Assembly: GCF_000968055.1 (NCBI RefSeq)
Contig: NC_022538.1
Location: forward strand, 310,001-374,000
Source: Alteracholeplasma palmae J233
GTDB taxonomy: Bacteria; Bacillota_I; Bacilli_A; Acholeplasmatales; Acholeplasmataceae
Reading direction: 5' to 3'
DNA length: 64,000 bases
Part shown: positions 54,537 to 63,789 of the stretch, in pieces
How positions within the stretch are numbered: position 1 is the stretch's first letter
Layout: every line of letters begins with the position of its first letter
Program-made: the position numbers and the translations under genes
Notes under the pieces: generated by a model
What the model saw: the letters and a program-made list of their open reading frames with translations, nothing else
What the model was told of the DNA's origin: nothing
The model's database searches: none

Positions 54537-55280
54537 ATGAAAAAAATAGCAATCATATGTTTAACTTTAGTATTATCATTAGCACTTGTTGGATGTAATG
54601 AAAAAGAACGTACCTTTGAAGAAGATGATATGATATATTATCAAGAAGGTGCTTACAATTCTATTATAGGTGTAACAGAAGAAGGTAAAAAGAAGAAACA
54701 TATTGTTTTAAAAGATAGAGTGAAAGACGTAAAAGTTAGAATAGGAAGACGTCCTATACGATTTCCAGTAGCACCCCATTTGGAAGGGGAGTTAGAAAGT
54801 GAAAATATTGAAAAAGTATATATAATGTGGACTAGCAACAGACATACTAATGTTTTGAGTCTTGAAAATCTGCCTAAGTTAAATAAAGTTTTTTATATAA
54901 GTATCAATGCACCTGGAATTATTGATCCAAAAGACTTTTATAGTATGGAAAAAGCTGGAATCTACCATGCTAATGATGGAACATCTGAGCCAGATTACGA
55001 CCGTAAAATTTATTTGGCTAACCTATCATATAGACTAAACTATGAAGAAACACTCAAAAAAGATTTTTATTTTATAGATGATTATGATGATGAGTTAATA
55101 GATTTTATACCAGAAGATCCAACAAGGGAAGGTTATGAATTTAAAGGATGGTATAAAGAAAAAGAGTGTCTTAATTTATGGGATTTTAAAGAAGACAAGG
55201 TTAATAAAAAGAAGTATGATGACAATCAAAAATATGTATACGAAGAAACTATTCTTTATGCAGGATGGAATAAAAAATAA
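54537..55280 (+). CDS. Lipoprotein with InlB-type repeat, copy B
   Basis: A 247-residue paralogue of the preceding gene with the same signal peptide, lipobox and C-terminal InlB-type repeat. The central part (residues about 130-180: GIIDPKDFYSMEKAGIYHAND versus GIIERKYFESIDMDGVYNAND) has diverged. Ends kept identical while the middle diverges suggests selection for variation or gene conversion of the ends. AGGAGG 6-7 bases after the previous stop drives translation. Confidence 0.82.
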   Translation: MKKIAIICLTLVLSLALVGCNEKERTFEEDDMIYYQEGAYNSIIGVTEEGKKKKHIVLKDRVKDVKVRIGRRPIRFPVAPHLEGELESENIEKVYIMWTSNRHTNVLSLENLPKLNKVFYISINAPGIIDPKDFYSMEKAGIYHANDGTSEPDYDRKIYLANLSYRLNYEETLKKDFYFIDDYDDELIDFIPEDPTREGYEFKGWYKEKECLNLWDFKEDKVNKKKYDDNQKYVYEETILYAGWNKK

Positions 55281-55300
55281 ATAGAAAAGGGATAAGAAGG

Positions 55301-58300
55301 ATGAAAAAAATTTATAGTACAATATTATTAATAGTAGTTGCTATTACAACACTTAGTTTTACATATGGTAATGAGTTGAATGATTTAGGCAATGAGATAC
55401 TTTACAATGAAACTAATACATATAATTATGATAAAACACGACTATCAAAAGAAGGTTCACTTTATAATATAGAGGATCCTAATTTAAATAAAGTTTCAAA
55501 TAGTGAACCATTAGTTACTTTTATTACGCATGGTCTAGGAGGAAGTGCTAGTCACTGGAGTAATTTAACAGGTTTTGAAGAATACAAAAAATATGGATTA
55601 AATGAAACAGAAATATCTAAAGAAGTTAAGGAAGAGTTTAGTTATACCGAAGACTCAATTATTTCCATGTTAAGCTATCTTTCAGACTCTAATATCTTTT
55701 TTGCGGGATTTGATGAGAATAAAAATAGTCATATGGTGAATTTGAACAAACAAAACATAGATAAAACAACAGTTCTAGGGAGAGTATATGATATTAATAC
55801 CTCAAGTCCTTATAAAGAGTCTCACATTACTGATATATCTAAACATACAATAATTGTTTTTGAATCTTCAAGAAAAGCTTCAACTGGACCAAATAATGAT
55901 GTATATGAAGAATTTAATTATCTTGCTAGCAAGGTTATTTATGATATAAAAAAATTAAATGGAAATATTTTACCTAAAGTTAATTTAATTGGACATAGTA
56001 GAGGTGGAATTACTAATTTACAATACGCTCTTGATCATCCAGATTTAGTTCACTCAGTATTTAGTTTTGGAACACCATATTTTGGATCTGAGACACTAAG
56101 ACTTGGAAAAGAACTAGGTGTAGGAGAAGCTTCAAAAAGCATGTATCAAGATATAAATGATACAGAAAAAATTGAAAAATACTATAATCGTTGGAATGAT
56201 AATTATCACCGTAAATACTATAAAATTAATGTTCATGCACTGGGTGGATATTCTAGTTTAAATTCACTAGTGGATTTATTTGTATCAAGTGATTACTTAA
56301 TAGAAGAACTTATGAGTAGACTTCAAGAGACTCTTCAAAAAAATTTAGATAAAGAAAAATTGAAAAAGTTTTTGTTGTCACTTGAAAAAGGAATAATATC
56401 TACAGGAGAATGGTCTTTTAAAATTTATGGTTTATTTTCTGATTCATTTTTGGGAATAGATGATATTCTGAAAACTATACCTCAAACAAAAATAATTATT
56501 GCTCATATGCAATCTCAGATACGAAAAAAACATTTTTTTGCTAAGTATATGTACTATAGTGACGTTTTAGTAGATCTACCTTCACAAATAGGTGAAAAAG
56601 GCGATTTAGAATACCTTGGTTTTAATAAGTATGAAAAAGAATTTAATACAAAAAACTCAAATCCCAATAAGTTGGCAAGCAATACTTTTACTGTAGTACA
56701 TAATATGGAAACAAGAGATATTGATTTTGTTGGTTATGTAGTAAGAAATATTAAAATGAATAGTGCAACTAATAATAAATATGAACTATATCATATTAAC
56801 GATTCTGAAGTAGAAATTGTTAACTATTTAGGATCTGGATCAGAAACAGTAGAAATTCCTCAAGAAATAGAGGGGAAAACTGTTGTAAGAATATATAAGA
56901 ATGCTTTTTCTTTTTCAAAGGCTACAAAAGTAATAGTTCCTAGTACTGTGGCTAATATAGGTAAATCTGCTTTTTCAAATATGGAAAATCTTAAAGAGAT
57001 TGATTTATCTAAAACTAAAATAACTGAACTAAACGAATACTTATTTTCAGGAGATAAACAATTAGTTGATGTTAAATTGCCTGAAGGACTTAAAACAATC
57101 AAAGAATCGGCCTTTTATGATAATCACGAGTTAGAAAATATTAGTATTCCAAATACTGTGATAAAAATTGAAAAATCAGTATTTGAAAATAATAAAAAGC
57201 TTAAGAAAATTTCATTACCCAATAATTTGGAGAGTATAGAAAATAACTTCGTAATGGGGTGTGAAAATCTCAATTCCTTAGAATTAAGTAATCAAAATAA
57301 GGTATACTCAGTAGATGAAAATGTCTTATATAATAAAGATAAAACTACTTTATTCATTTATCCCCAGGGGAAAAATAATGAATATTTTAGAGTACCAAGT
57401 AGTGTGTCTTATATTGCTACAGAAAGTTTTATAGGAAATCAGTTTTTAAAAAGCATTGATTTAAATAAAACTATAGAAGTTGGTGCAAGGGCATTTGAAA
57501 AAAGTGGAAATCTACAAAATATTGAAACTCTTGATATTAAAAAGATTGGATTGAATGCATTTTCTGGCACAAAGTGGTTAGACAAAGAAGTCGAATATGC
57601 TATTTTAGGAAATACATTAGTTAAATATAAAGGATCTAAAGAAAAAATAGAAGCGTATGATATTCCAGTTACAATTAATCGTATTGATCAAAATTCATTT
57701 GCCTATACAGAGGTTAAGGAAATTACACTACCAAAATCAGTAAAAAGTATTGCAACTAATGCATTCTATCAAGCAACGAAATTAGAAAAAATTATTCTTT
57801 TAGGAAACCCTGTTTTAGAATATGGATTTATTGATAAAGGCAAAGTAAGTGTAAAAATGCCAAACTCTCTTTATATAAATACATTAAGTGAAAATGGACA
57901 TCTTGACATAAGAGATAATCTAGAAATATTAAAAACAGAGGTAACTCTTGTAGACAATGGAAAAAGCGATACTAAGACTTTTCTTTATGGAGAACCATAC
58001 AATATAGATAACGGTTCGATAAATGCGGAAAAGTGGTATAGTGCTGACGGTAAAGTCTATGAAAAAAGTGGAGTGTGGAATTACACTGGCGAAATAATTA
58101 CTTTAAAAACAAAAGATAAAAAAGACTTAGAAATAATGAAAGGTAATAAAGTTATATATACATATAGATTAGTTATCGGGGATAGTTATAATTTTATTAA
58201 TAATGAATTTTATGTCAATGGAAATAGTGTATTCACATTACCAAAACCTAGTATTGGATATGAGTATGATTTAAGTCAGTTAGAAACCAAAAATTATGAT

Positions 58301-59485
58301 GGAAGCTACAGTTCAATTGAACTTGTAGAAAAAGAAATAGTATATAGTGTTAAAATAATGAATCACGTGCCAAACGGTGATAATAGTAATTATGATATAA
58401 AAAAATACACATACAAAAGAGTGATGGAAGATGGCTTTAAATTGTTCTATCCAAGAGAAGATGATAAATATGATTTTAATGGGCTTTATTATGATTCAAA
58501 CTATGATGAATCAACAAAAATAAATGACCCTAAAGAAATTATTAAATACAAAACGCTCTATGGAAAATGGAGTAAAAAAACTTTTAAAGTTGTGCTTAAC
58601 TATAATGATAACATTACACCAAAAGAAGAAATTTTAATAGAATTTGGTGAACCAATTACACTGCCTGAGAAAACTAGAAATTATTACGAAAGTTCAACTT
58701 GGAAAGATTCCGATAATCGTAGTTTTTCATTTGGAACAAAGATAACGGTTATTTCTAATTTAGATTTATATATTGACTGGAAGTTAACTGAATATGATAT
58801 TACTTACTATAATGTGGATCGAATTGATTCAAATAGATTGCCAAAAACATATAATATAGAAAGTGAAATAACTCTAGAAAATATATCTAGAAAGGGATTT
58901 AAATTTGAAGGATGGTATACAAGTTCTTATTATACGACTTCAAAAAATAAAATTAACAAAGGAAGTGCAGGTAATGCTTATTTCTATGCTAAGTGGTCAA
59001 TTGATTTTTCATATAATAGAGGAGAAAGACTAATTACTGACAAGGGTATAACTAAAAATCATTATGACGTGATAAACATTAAAGATTACACTGGATACAC
59101 CATAACTGAACTTAGGAGAAATGGGTATGAAAATATCATTATTAGTATATCCTTAACAATGTGGGAAAAAAGTGATGGATACCAACATATCTATATCAGT
59201 GATAGTTTAAAAGAAACAAACCACATTTATTCTGAAGAATATGACCATAAAGAGGGATCAAAAAGTGTAACAAGAACTTTAACAATTTCATGCAATATAA
59301 GCAGATTCACAGATGATAGTATATTCATATTGTTTGATGCAAGTGGTTGGAGTAACGATGATTGGTATAATATTATATCAGTTAACGTTACTGGAAGAGT
59401 AGTAGAAAGTAATGGAAATGGAGGATCTTGCCCAGTGCATGACACCCCACCTATAAATCCTGGATTTGAAATTATATATTGTTAA
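55301..59485 (+). CDS. Secreted lipase-like protein with BspA-type LRR and InlB-type repeats
   Basis: A 1394-residue multidomain surface protein. Signal peptide is about 1-23. Alpha/beta-hydrolase region about 70-330 has HGLGG (77-81, oxyanion region) and nucleophile elbow GHSRGG (about 231-236), followed by FSFGTPYFGSE as in lipases. LRR_5/BspA repeats lie at about 515-840 (VVRIYKNAFSFSKATKVIVPSTVANIGKSAF-like units cut here as KSAFYDN, NTVIKIEKSVF, PKSVKSIATNAF). Two or more InlB B-type repeats lie at about 1100-1220 (GFKFEGWYTS). The last 180 residues are beta-rich with no sorting motif. Substrate and anchoring are unknown. It forms an operon with two lipoproteins carrying the same InlB-type repeat. 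Confidence 0.85.
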   Translation: MKKIYSTILLIVVAITTLSFTYGNELNDLGNEILYNETNTYNYDKTRLSKEGSLYNIEDPNLNKVSNSEPLVTFITHGLGGSASHWSNLTGFEEYKKYGLNETEISKEVKEEFSYTEDSIISMLSYLSDSNIFFAGFDENKNSHMVNLNKQNIDKTTVLGRVYDINTSSPYKESHITDISKHTIIVFESSRKASTGPNNDVYEEFNYLASKVIYDIKKLNGNILPKVNLIGHSRGGITNLQYALDHPDLVHSVFSFGTPYFGSETLRLGKELGVGEASKSMYQDINDTEKIEKYYNRWNDNYHRKYYKINVHALGGYSSLNSLVDLFVSSDYLIEELMSRLQETLQKNLDKEKLKKFLLSLEKGIISTGEWSFKIYGLFSDSFLGIDDILKTIPQTKIIIAHMQSQIRKKHFFAKYMYYSDVLVDLPSQIGEKGDLEYLGFNKYEKEFNTKNSNPNKLASNTFTVVHNMETRDIDFVGYVVRNIKMNSATNNKYELYHINDSEVEIVNYLGSGSETVEIPQEIEGKTVVRIYKNAFSFSKATKVIVPSTVANIGKSAFSNMENLKEIDLSKTKITELNEYLFSGDKQLVDVKLPEGLKTIKESAFYDNHELENISIPNTVIKIEKSVFENNKKLKKISLPNNLESIENNFVMGCENLNSLELSNQNKVYSVDENVLYNKDKTTLFIYPQGKNNEYFRVPSSVSYIATESFIGNQFLKSIDLNKTIEVGARAFEKSGNLQNIETLDIKKIGLNAFSGTKWLDKEVEYAILGNTLVKYKGSKEKIEAYDIPVTINRIDQNSFAYTEVKEITLPKSVKSIATNAFYQATKLEKIILLGNPVLEYGFIDKGKVSVKMPNSLYINTLSENGHLDIRDNLEILKTEVTLVDNGKSDTKTFLYGEPYNIDNGSINAEKWYSADGKVYEKSGVWNYTGEIITLKTKDKKDLEIMKGNKVIYTYRLVIGDSYNFINNEFYVNGNSVFTLPKPSIGYEYDLSQLETKNYDGSYSSIELVEKEIVYSVKIMNHVPNGDNSNYDIKKYTYKRVMEDGFKLFYPREDDKYDFNGLYYDSNYDESTKINDPKEIIKYKTLYGKWSKKTFKVVLNYNDNITPKEEILIEFGEPITLPEKTRNYYESSTWKDSDNRSFSFGTKITVISNLDLYIDWKLTEYDITYYNVDRIDSNRLPKTYNIESEITLENISRKGFKFEGWYTSSYYTTSKNKINKGSAGNAYFYAKWSIDFSYNRGERLITDKGITKNHYDVINIKDYTGYTITELRRNGYENIIISISLTMWEKSDGYQHIYISDSLKETNHIYSEEYDHKEGSKSVTRTLTISCNISRFTDDSIFILFDASGWSNDDWYNIISVNVTGRVVESNGNGGSCPVHDTPPINPGFEIIYC

Positions 59486-59552
59486 AAAAGTATAATTCTA
59501 CTCACAGTAGATAAAATAAAATCACTCTATTTTACAATTTACGTTTAGTAGG

Positions 59553-59581
59553 TTGATATATCATCTGGTAATTCTTATAAT
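59553..59581 (+). promoter_or_regulatory. Promoter of the DegV gene
   Basis: TTGATA (59553-59558), 17-base spacer, TATAAT (59576-59581). Confidence 0.85.
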
Positions 59582-59610
59582 AGTTATAAGCAAAAAAAGG
59601 AGTTATAAAG

Positions 59611-60453
59611 ATGATTAAAGTTGTTGTGGATAGTACTTCAGATTTAAAACCTGAATACTTAAAAGAAAATGATATTAAAATGATTCCTCTTCAAGTATTT
59701 GTTGAAGGAAAAGAATACTTAGATAAAACAAACATAGATGTTAAAGAAGTATATCAATACATAAGAGAAAATAAAAACATAAAAACATCACTACCAAGAT
59801 ACCAAGATTTATATGAAGTTTTTGAAAGCTATGCAAAAATCAATCAACCATTTATATTTTTTGCGTTCTCAAAAGAAATGTCAGGTACATATAATGCTGC
59901 TCACACAGTTTTAGCAGAAATAAAAGAGATATATCCTGACGCTAAAATAGCTATCATTGATTCTAAAACAGGATCCCTTTCATCAAGTATAATAGTTTTT
60001 AAACTAGTTGATAAAATAAAAGCTGGTGCTTCATTTGATGAGGCAGTAGATTATGCTAACAAACTTACATATGAAACCGGATTTATTTTTATGGTCAATG
60101 ATTTATCACAATTAGTTAAAGGTGGAAGAGTCTCAAAAGTTAAAGCCTTAGTAAGTAATGTATTAAAAATTCATCCTATCTTAAAAATAGAAGAAGGTAA
60201 AATTAATAACTTTAAAAATGTTATTGGATATAAAAGAACAATAACAGAACTGATTAAAGAAGCTAAAAAGATGATTCAAGATACCAGTCAAACGATTTAT
60301 ATTAGTTATGCAGATAATGCAGAATTAGCATATGAAGTCAGAGATTTATTAGAAAAAGAACTAGGATGTAAAGATTTTTATTTTGATGCCATCGGAAGTG
60401 TGTTTGCGGCTCATTTAGGACTAGGGTCAGTTGGTATTTCATTTTTTAAATAA
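59611..60453 (+). CDS. DegV-family fatty-acid-binding protein
   Basis: A 280-residue DegV protein. Opening VVDSTSDLKPEYLKENDIKMIPLQV, then KTSLPRYQDL, SGTYNAA (fatty-acid carboxylate site), DSKTGSLS and LVKGGRVSKVKAL are the family landmarks. Related proteins (FakB) deliver exogenous fatty acids to FakA kinase for phospholipid synthesis. Monocistronic with its own promoter; AAAGGAG precedes the start. Confidence 0.95.
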   Translation: MIKVVVDSTSDLKPEYLKENDIKMIPLQVFVEGKEYLDKTNIDVKEVYQYIRENKNIKTSLPRYQDLYEVFESYAKINQPFIFFAFSKEMSGTYNAAHTVLAEIKEIYPDAKIAIIDSKTGSLSSSIIVFKLVDKIKAGASFDEAVDYANKLTYETGFIFMVNDLSQLVKGGRVSKVKALVSNVLKIHPILKIEEGKINNFKNVIGYKRTITELIKEAKKMIQDTSQTIYISYADNAELAYEVRDLLEKELGCKDFYFDAIGSVFAAHLGLGSVGISFFK

Positions 60454-60516
60454 GCCCTATCAATTTTAATAGATATCTACTATAATAAGAGTAAACTTAA
60501 AAAAGAAGGTAGAATT

Positions 60517-60939
60517 ATGAAAAATGAGAATTGTTCATACTGCATGAAAAATGAATTATTAGAAAAATTCGGATATCTTGCATGGGAAACAGAAAACTCA
60601 CTAATTATCGTATTTAAAGATCAAACTAAACCTGGTAGAATGATTGTTGCTTATAAAGGACATGAAGCAGAGATTCAATACTTATCTGATGATAAGAGAA
60701 ATGCATTTTTAAAAGATGTTTCAGATATTGCCAAGGCAATTCAAAAAGCTTATCACCCAGATCGTATTAACTATGGTGCATTTGGTGATACTGGCGGGCA
60801 CTTGCATTTTCATTTAGTACCTAAATATAAAGATGGTGCTGAATGGGGTGGAATGTTTACTATGAACACTGGTGTTTTAGTAGATGAAAAAGAATGCGAA
60901 AAAGTTGCAGAAAAAATTAAACAAGCATATCAAAAATAA
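60517..60939 (+). CDS. HIT-family nucleotide-binding protein
   Basis: A 140-residue histidine-triad protein with GGHLHFHLVPKY (H95, H97, H99), NYGAFGDTGG before it, and an N-terminal CSYCMKNE (possible zinc pair). HIT proteins hydrolyse nucleoside phosphoramidates or dinucleoside polyphosphates; the specific substrate is not decided. AGAAGG precedes ATG. It ends in a strong terminator. Confidence 0.93.
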   Translation: MKNENCSYCMKNELLEKFGYLAWETENSLIIVFKDQTKPGRMIVAYKGHEAEIQYLSDDKRNAFLKDVSDIAKAIQKAYHPDRINYGAFGDTGGHLHFHLVPKYKDGAEWGGMFTMNTGVLVDEKECEKVAEKIKQAYQK

Positions 60940-60943
60940 GCAT

Positions 60944-60977
60944 AAAGAGCTCTTTAAAAAGGGCTCTTTAAGTTTTA
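60944..60977 (+). terminator. Rho-independent terminator of the HIT gene
   Basis: AAAGAGC (60944-60950) pairs with GCTCTTT (60963-60969), followed by T-rich sequence. Confidence 0.85.
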
Positions 60978-61038
60978 TTTAAGCCTTATTTTAATGTTAA
61001 TAATTGTTAAAAAATTGATATTATGATATCATTTAAAT

Positions 61039-61842
61039 ATGAAAACAAATATACCTAAAATAATCCATTATGTATGGGTTGGAAAAAAAGAAAAAAACGA
61101 TCTTGCAAAACACTGCATAGAAAGTTTTAAAAAGTTTTGTCCAGAGTATGAAATCATGGAATGGAATGAAGATAATTTTGATGTAGATGCTCATCCGCAA
61201 GTAAAAAAAGCACTAGAAGAAAAAAATTGGGCATACGCATCAGATATTATAAGAGTATGGGCGCTATATCAGTATGGGGGGATCTATTTAGACACTGATT
61301 TAGAGCTAACAAAACCATTGGATGATTTATTAGATTATGATATGTTTTTATGTTATGAAAGCAAATACTGGTTTGGAACAGCTGTTTTAGCTGCTAAAAA
61401 ACATCATGAAGTATTAAAAAAAATATATGCTAGATACGATCATGAAAATAAAATTACTTTTAATACTAATCCATTAACAGTACATGCGTTTACAGCTGTA
61501 TTAAGAAAATATTATGGATTAAAACCTAATGGTAAAAAACAAGTATTAGACAATATTTTATTATTGCCGGAAGATTATTTTTTTCCTATTAATTATATGA
61601 CACTAAAAAAGAAAATAACTAACCATACTTATGGTATCCATTATTATGGGACAAGTTGGCATAATAAGTCTCAAAAAGCAGGGACAAGTATTGCCAAAGT
61701 TTCTAGAAAATTATTAGGAAAACATATCTTTTCTATATTTGAAAAAATCGTTGGTAATTCTTTTTATAAAAAATTAAAAAAAGAATTTAATGAATTAGAA
61801 CGAAAGGGGAAAATCAATGGATTATATTATACAGACAACTAA
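61039..61842 (+). CDS. DXD glycosyltransferase (Gly_transf_sug/GT32-like)
   Basis: A 267-residue enzyme. IPKIIHYVWVGKKEK opening, ASDIIRVWALYQYGGIYLDTDLELTKPLDDLL with the DTD metal motif (85-87), and HYYGTSWHNKS near the end are GT32/capsular-transferase landmarks. It would add a sugar to a glycolipid or capsule acceptor at the membrane. The end overlaps the ABC ATPase start by 26 bases, so the three genes 61039-63671 form one operon. The ABC pair may therefore export or flip the product, though the overlap alone does not prove it. Confidence 0.9.
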   Translation: MKTNIPKIIHYVWVGKKEKNDLAKHCIESFKKFCPEYEIMEWNEDNFDVDAHPQVKKALEEKNWAYASDIIRVWALYQYGGIYLDTDLELTKPLDDLLDYDMFLCYESKYWFGTAVLAAKKHHEVLKKIYARYDHENKITFNTNPLTVHAFTAVLRKYYGLKPNGKKQVLDNILLLPEDYFFPINYMTLKKKITNHTYGIHYYGTSWHNKSQKAGTSIAKVSRKLLGKHIFSIFEKIVGNSFYKKLKKEFNELERKGKINGLYYTDN

Positions 61843-62743
61843 TTTAACAAAGTCATATAATAACTTTCAAGCTGTAAAGGGCATTGATTTTAAAGTTAAA
61901 AGAGGCGGTTTATTTGCCTTTTTAGGATTAAACGGCGCTGGAAAATCTACGACTATCAATATATTATGTTCTATCATACAAAAAGATAGTGGAAAGATTA
62001 TGATTGATGGGCTAGATTTAGATAAAGATGTTAATAAAATAAAAGAAAAAGTTGGTATAGTTTTTCAAAGATCAGTTTTAGATCTCCAATTAACAGTTTT
62101 ACAAAATCTTTTATCAAGAGCTAGTTTATATCCTTTAACAAAAGAACAGACGCACAATAGAATTCAATACTTAACTGAAATATTAGAGTTAGAAAGTATT
62201 TTAAATAGACAATATGGCCAGTTATCTGGTGGACAAAAAAGAAAAGTAGATATTGCTAGAGCATTATTACATGAACCTAAAATACTATTTTTAGATGAGC
62301 CGACAACAGGATTAGACCCTAACACAAGGATTGCCGTTTGGGAAATGTTGGATAAACTTATGAAAGACAAAGAACTCACTATTTTTTTAACAACACATTA
62401 CATGGAAGAAGTAGTTAATGCTAACCATGTAGTCATTCTTGATGAGGGAAAAATAGTTGCTGAAGGAACTCCAGATGAACTAAAAGATATCTATGCAAAT
62501 GATATTTTAAGAATTATTAATAAAAAAGATGAAAAAATTGATCAAATATTAAAACAATTTGAAAAAGACTATACGTATAACCAAGGTATCTATTTAGTCA
62601 AAGTTAAAGATTCTTTAGATGCACTAGAAATTATCAATCAGAATAAAGAACTCTTATCAAACTTTGAAATATTAAAAGGTAATATGGACCAAGTATTCTT
62701 AAATGCTACTGGTAAGAAGTTGGAGGTAAAAAATGAAGAATAA
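61817..62743 (+). CDS. ABC transporter ATP-binding protein
   Basis: A 308-residue ATPase. Walker A is GLNGAGKSTT (about 37-46), Q-loop VFQRSVLD, signature LSGGQKRKVDIARALL (about 137), Walker B LFLDEPTTGLDP and H-loop TTHYMEE. A C-terminal extension of about 80 residues is as in DrrA-type exporters. It pairs with the ABC-2 permease that follows with an 11-base overlap. It starts inside the glycosyltransferase gene at ATG 61817 with AAAGGGGAAA upstream. Confidence 0.95.
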   Translation: MDYIIQTTNLTKSYNNFQAVKGIDFKVKRGGLFAFLGLNGAGKSTTINILCSIIQKDSGKIMIDGLDLDKDVNKIKEKVGIVFQRSVLDLQLTVLQNLLSRASLYPLTKEQTHNRIQYLTEILELESILNRQYGQLSGGQKRKVDIARALLHEPKILFLDEPTTGLDPNTRIAVWEMLDKLMKDKELTIFLTTHYMEEVVNANHVVILDEGKIVAEGTPDELKDIYANDILRIINKKDEKIDQILKQFEKDYTYNQGIYLVKVKDSLDALEIINQNKELLSNFEILKGNMDQVFLNATGKKLEVKNEE

Positions 62744-63671
62744 ACACCTCGAACCAATTAATAATGTCAGAAATTATTTACATAATATTTGGGAATTAAC
62801 AAAAAGAAATATGAGAATTTTCTTAAAAAATAAGACAAGTGTTTTATTTTCAATGTTAGCTCCGGTTTTAATTTTAGTTATATATATCTTGTTTATGGGT
62901 GAATTCCAAGTAGATATGATTGCTAATAATTTACCAGAGAGCGTAGAAGTATCAAGAAAATCAATTTCATCTATTACCCATGCATGGATGCTATCTGGAA
63001 TAGTTGGAATATCTTCTTTAACAGTTGCGTTAAATAGTATGTTTATCGCAATCTCAGATAAAGAAAGAAGAGTGATTGATGACTTTACTGCATCGCCAGT
63101 AAAATTAGTTAATTTAACATTAAGCTATTTTATTTCAGCGTTTATCCTAACTTTTGTTATCTGTTTTCTATTTTTAATTATAGGAATTATTTATCTTATT
63201 ATCGCAACAGGTGTAGGATTTACATTTTTAGATTTATTCTCATTATTTGGTATTTTAATACTTTCTACACTATCTGCTGTAATTGTTTTAATGTGTATTA
63301 CAACCTTTTTTAAAACGACATCAGCAGCTTCATCATTTACAGGTATATTTAGTGCCTTAGTTGGTTTTTTAATTGGGGCTTACTTACCAGTTTCAATTCT
63401 TCCAAAAGGCATTCAAAATTTTGCTAATCTGATTCCAGGATCACATTCGACTGGCTTGTTTAGAACAGTTTTTATGAAAAGAATGATTGAATCACTTCCT
63501 GAAGGCATTTCTCCAGAGTTCATTGAACAAATAAAAGGAACATATGGATTTGACCTTCAAATATTTGGGGCTAAAATTAATAGTTCTCATATGTATTTAT
63601 ACTTAACGGCTTCTATTTTTGTTTTCTTTATTGCATATTTAGTTATCAATAAATGGATTAAGAAAAAGTAG
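62733..63671 (+). CDS. ABC-2-type transporter permease
   Basis: A 312-residue membrane subunit with six helices: one near 37-55 after an amphipathic N-terminus (WELTKRNMRIFLKNKTS), a large extracytoplasmic loop, then helices near 90-110, 135-165, 175-195, 205-230 and 288-308. It has the ABC-2 pattern DKERRVIDDFTASPV and PVSILPKGIQNFANLIPGSHSTGLFRTVF. It exports a hydrophobic substrate with the upstream ATPase. Confidence 0.93.
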   Translation: MKNKHLEPINNVRNYLHNIWELTKRNMRIFLKNKTSVLFSMLAPVLILVIYILFMGEFQVDMIANNLPESVEVSRKSISSITHAWMLSGIVGISSLTVALNSMFIAISDKERRVIDDFTASPVKLVNLTLSYFISAFILTFVICFLFLIIGIIYLIIATGVGFTFLDLFSLFGILILSTLSAVIVLMCITTFFKTTSAASSFTGIFSALVGFLIGAYLPVSILPKGIQNFANLIPGSHSTGLFRTVFMKRMIESLPEGISPEFIEQIKGTYGFDLQIFGAKINSSHMYLYLTASIFVFFIAYLVINKWIKKK

Positions 63672-63702
63672 TCTATCTAGAACAATCAATCTATCTAAAT
63701 TT

Positions 63703-63733
63703 AAAAGGGGTTTTTAATTAACTCCTTTTTTTA
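63703..63733 (+). terminator. Rho-independent terminator
   Basis: AAAAGGGGT pairs with ACTCCTTTT (one G-U) followed by T, ending the exporter operon. Confidence 0.85.
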
Positions 63734-63756
63734 TTTTATATTGAAAGGGCTTAGTA

Positions 63757-63765
63757 TGATATAAT
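63757..63765 (+). promoter_or_regulatory. Extended -10 promoter of purB
   Basis: TGA-TATAAT at 63757-63765 with TTGAAA further upstream (spacer too short at 13, so the extended -10 carries the call). AAAGGATG precedes the start. Confidence 0.55.
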
Positions 63766-63789
63766 TATTTTTGTAAAGGATGTGGCACT

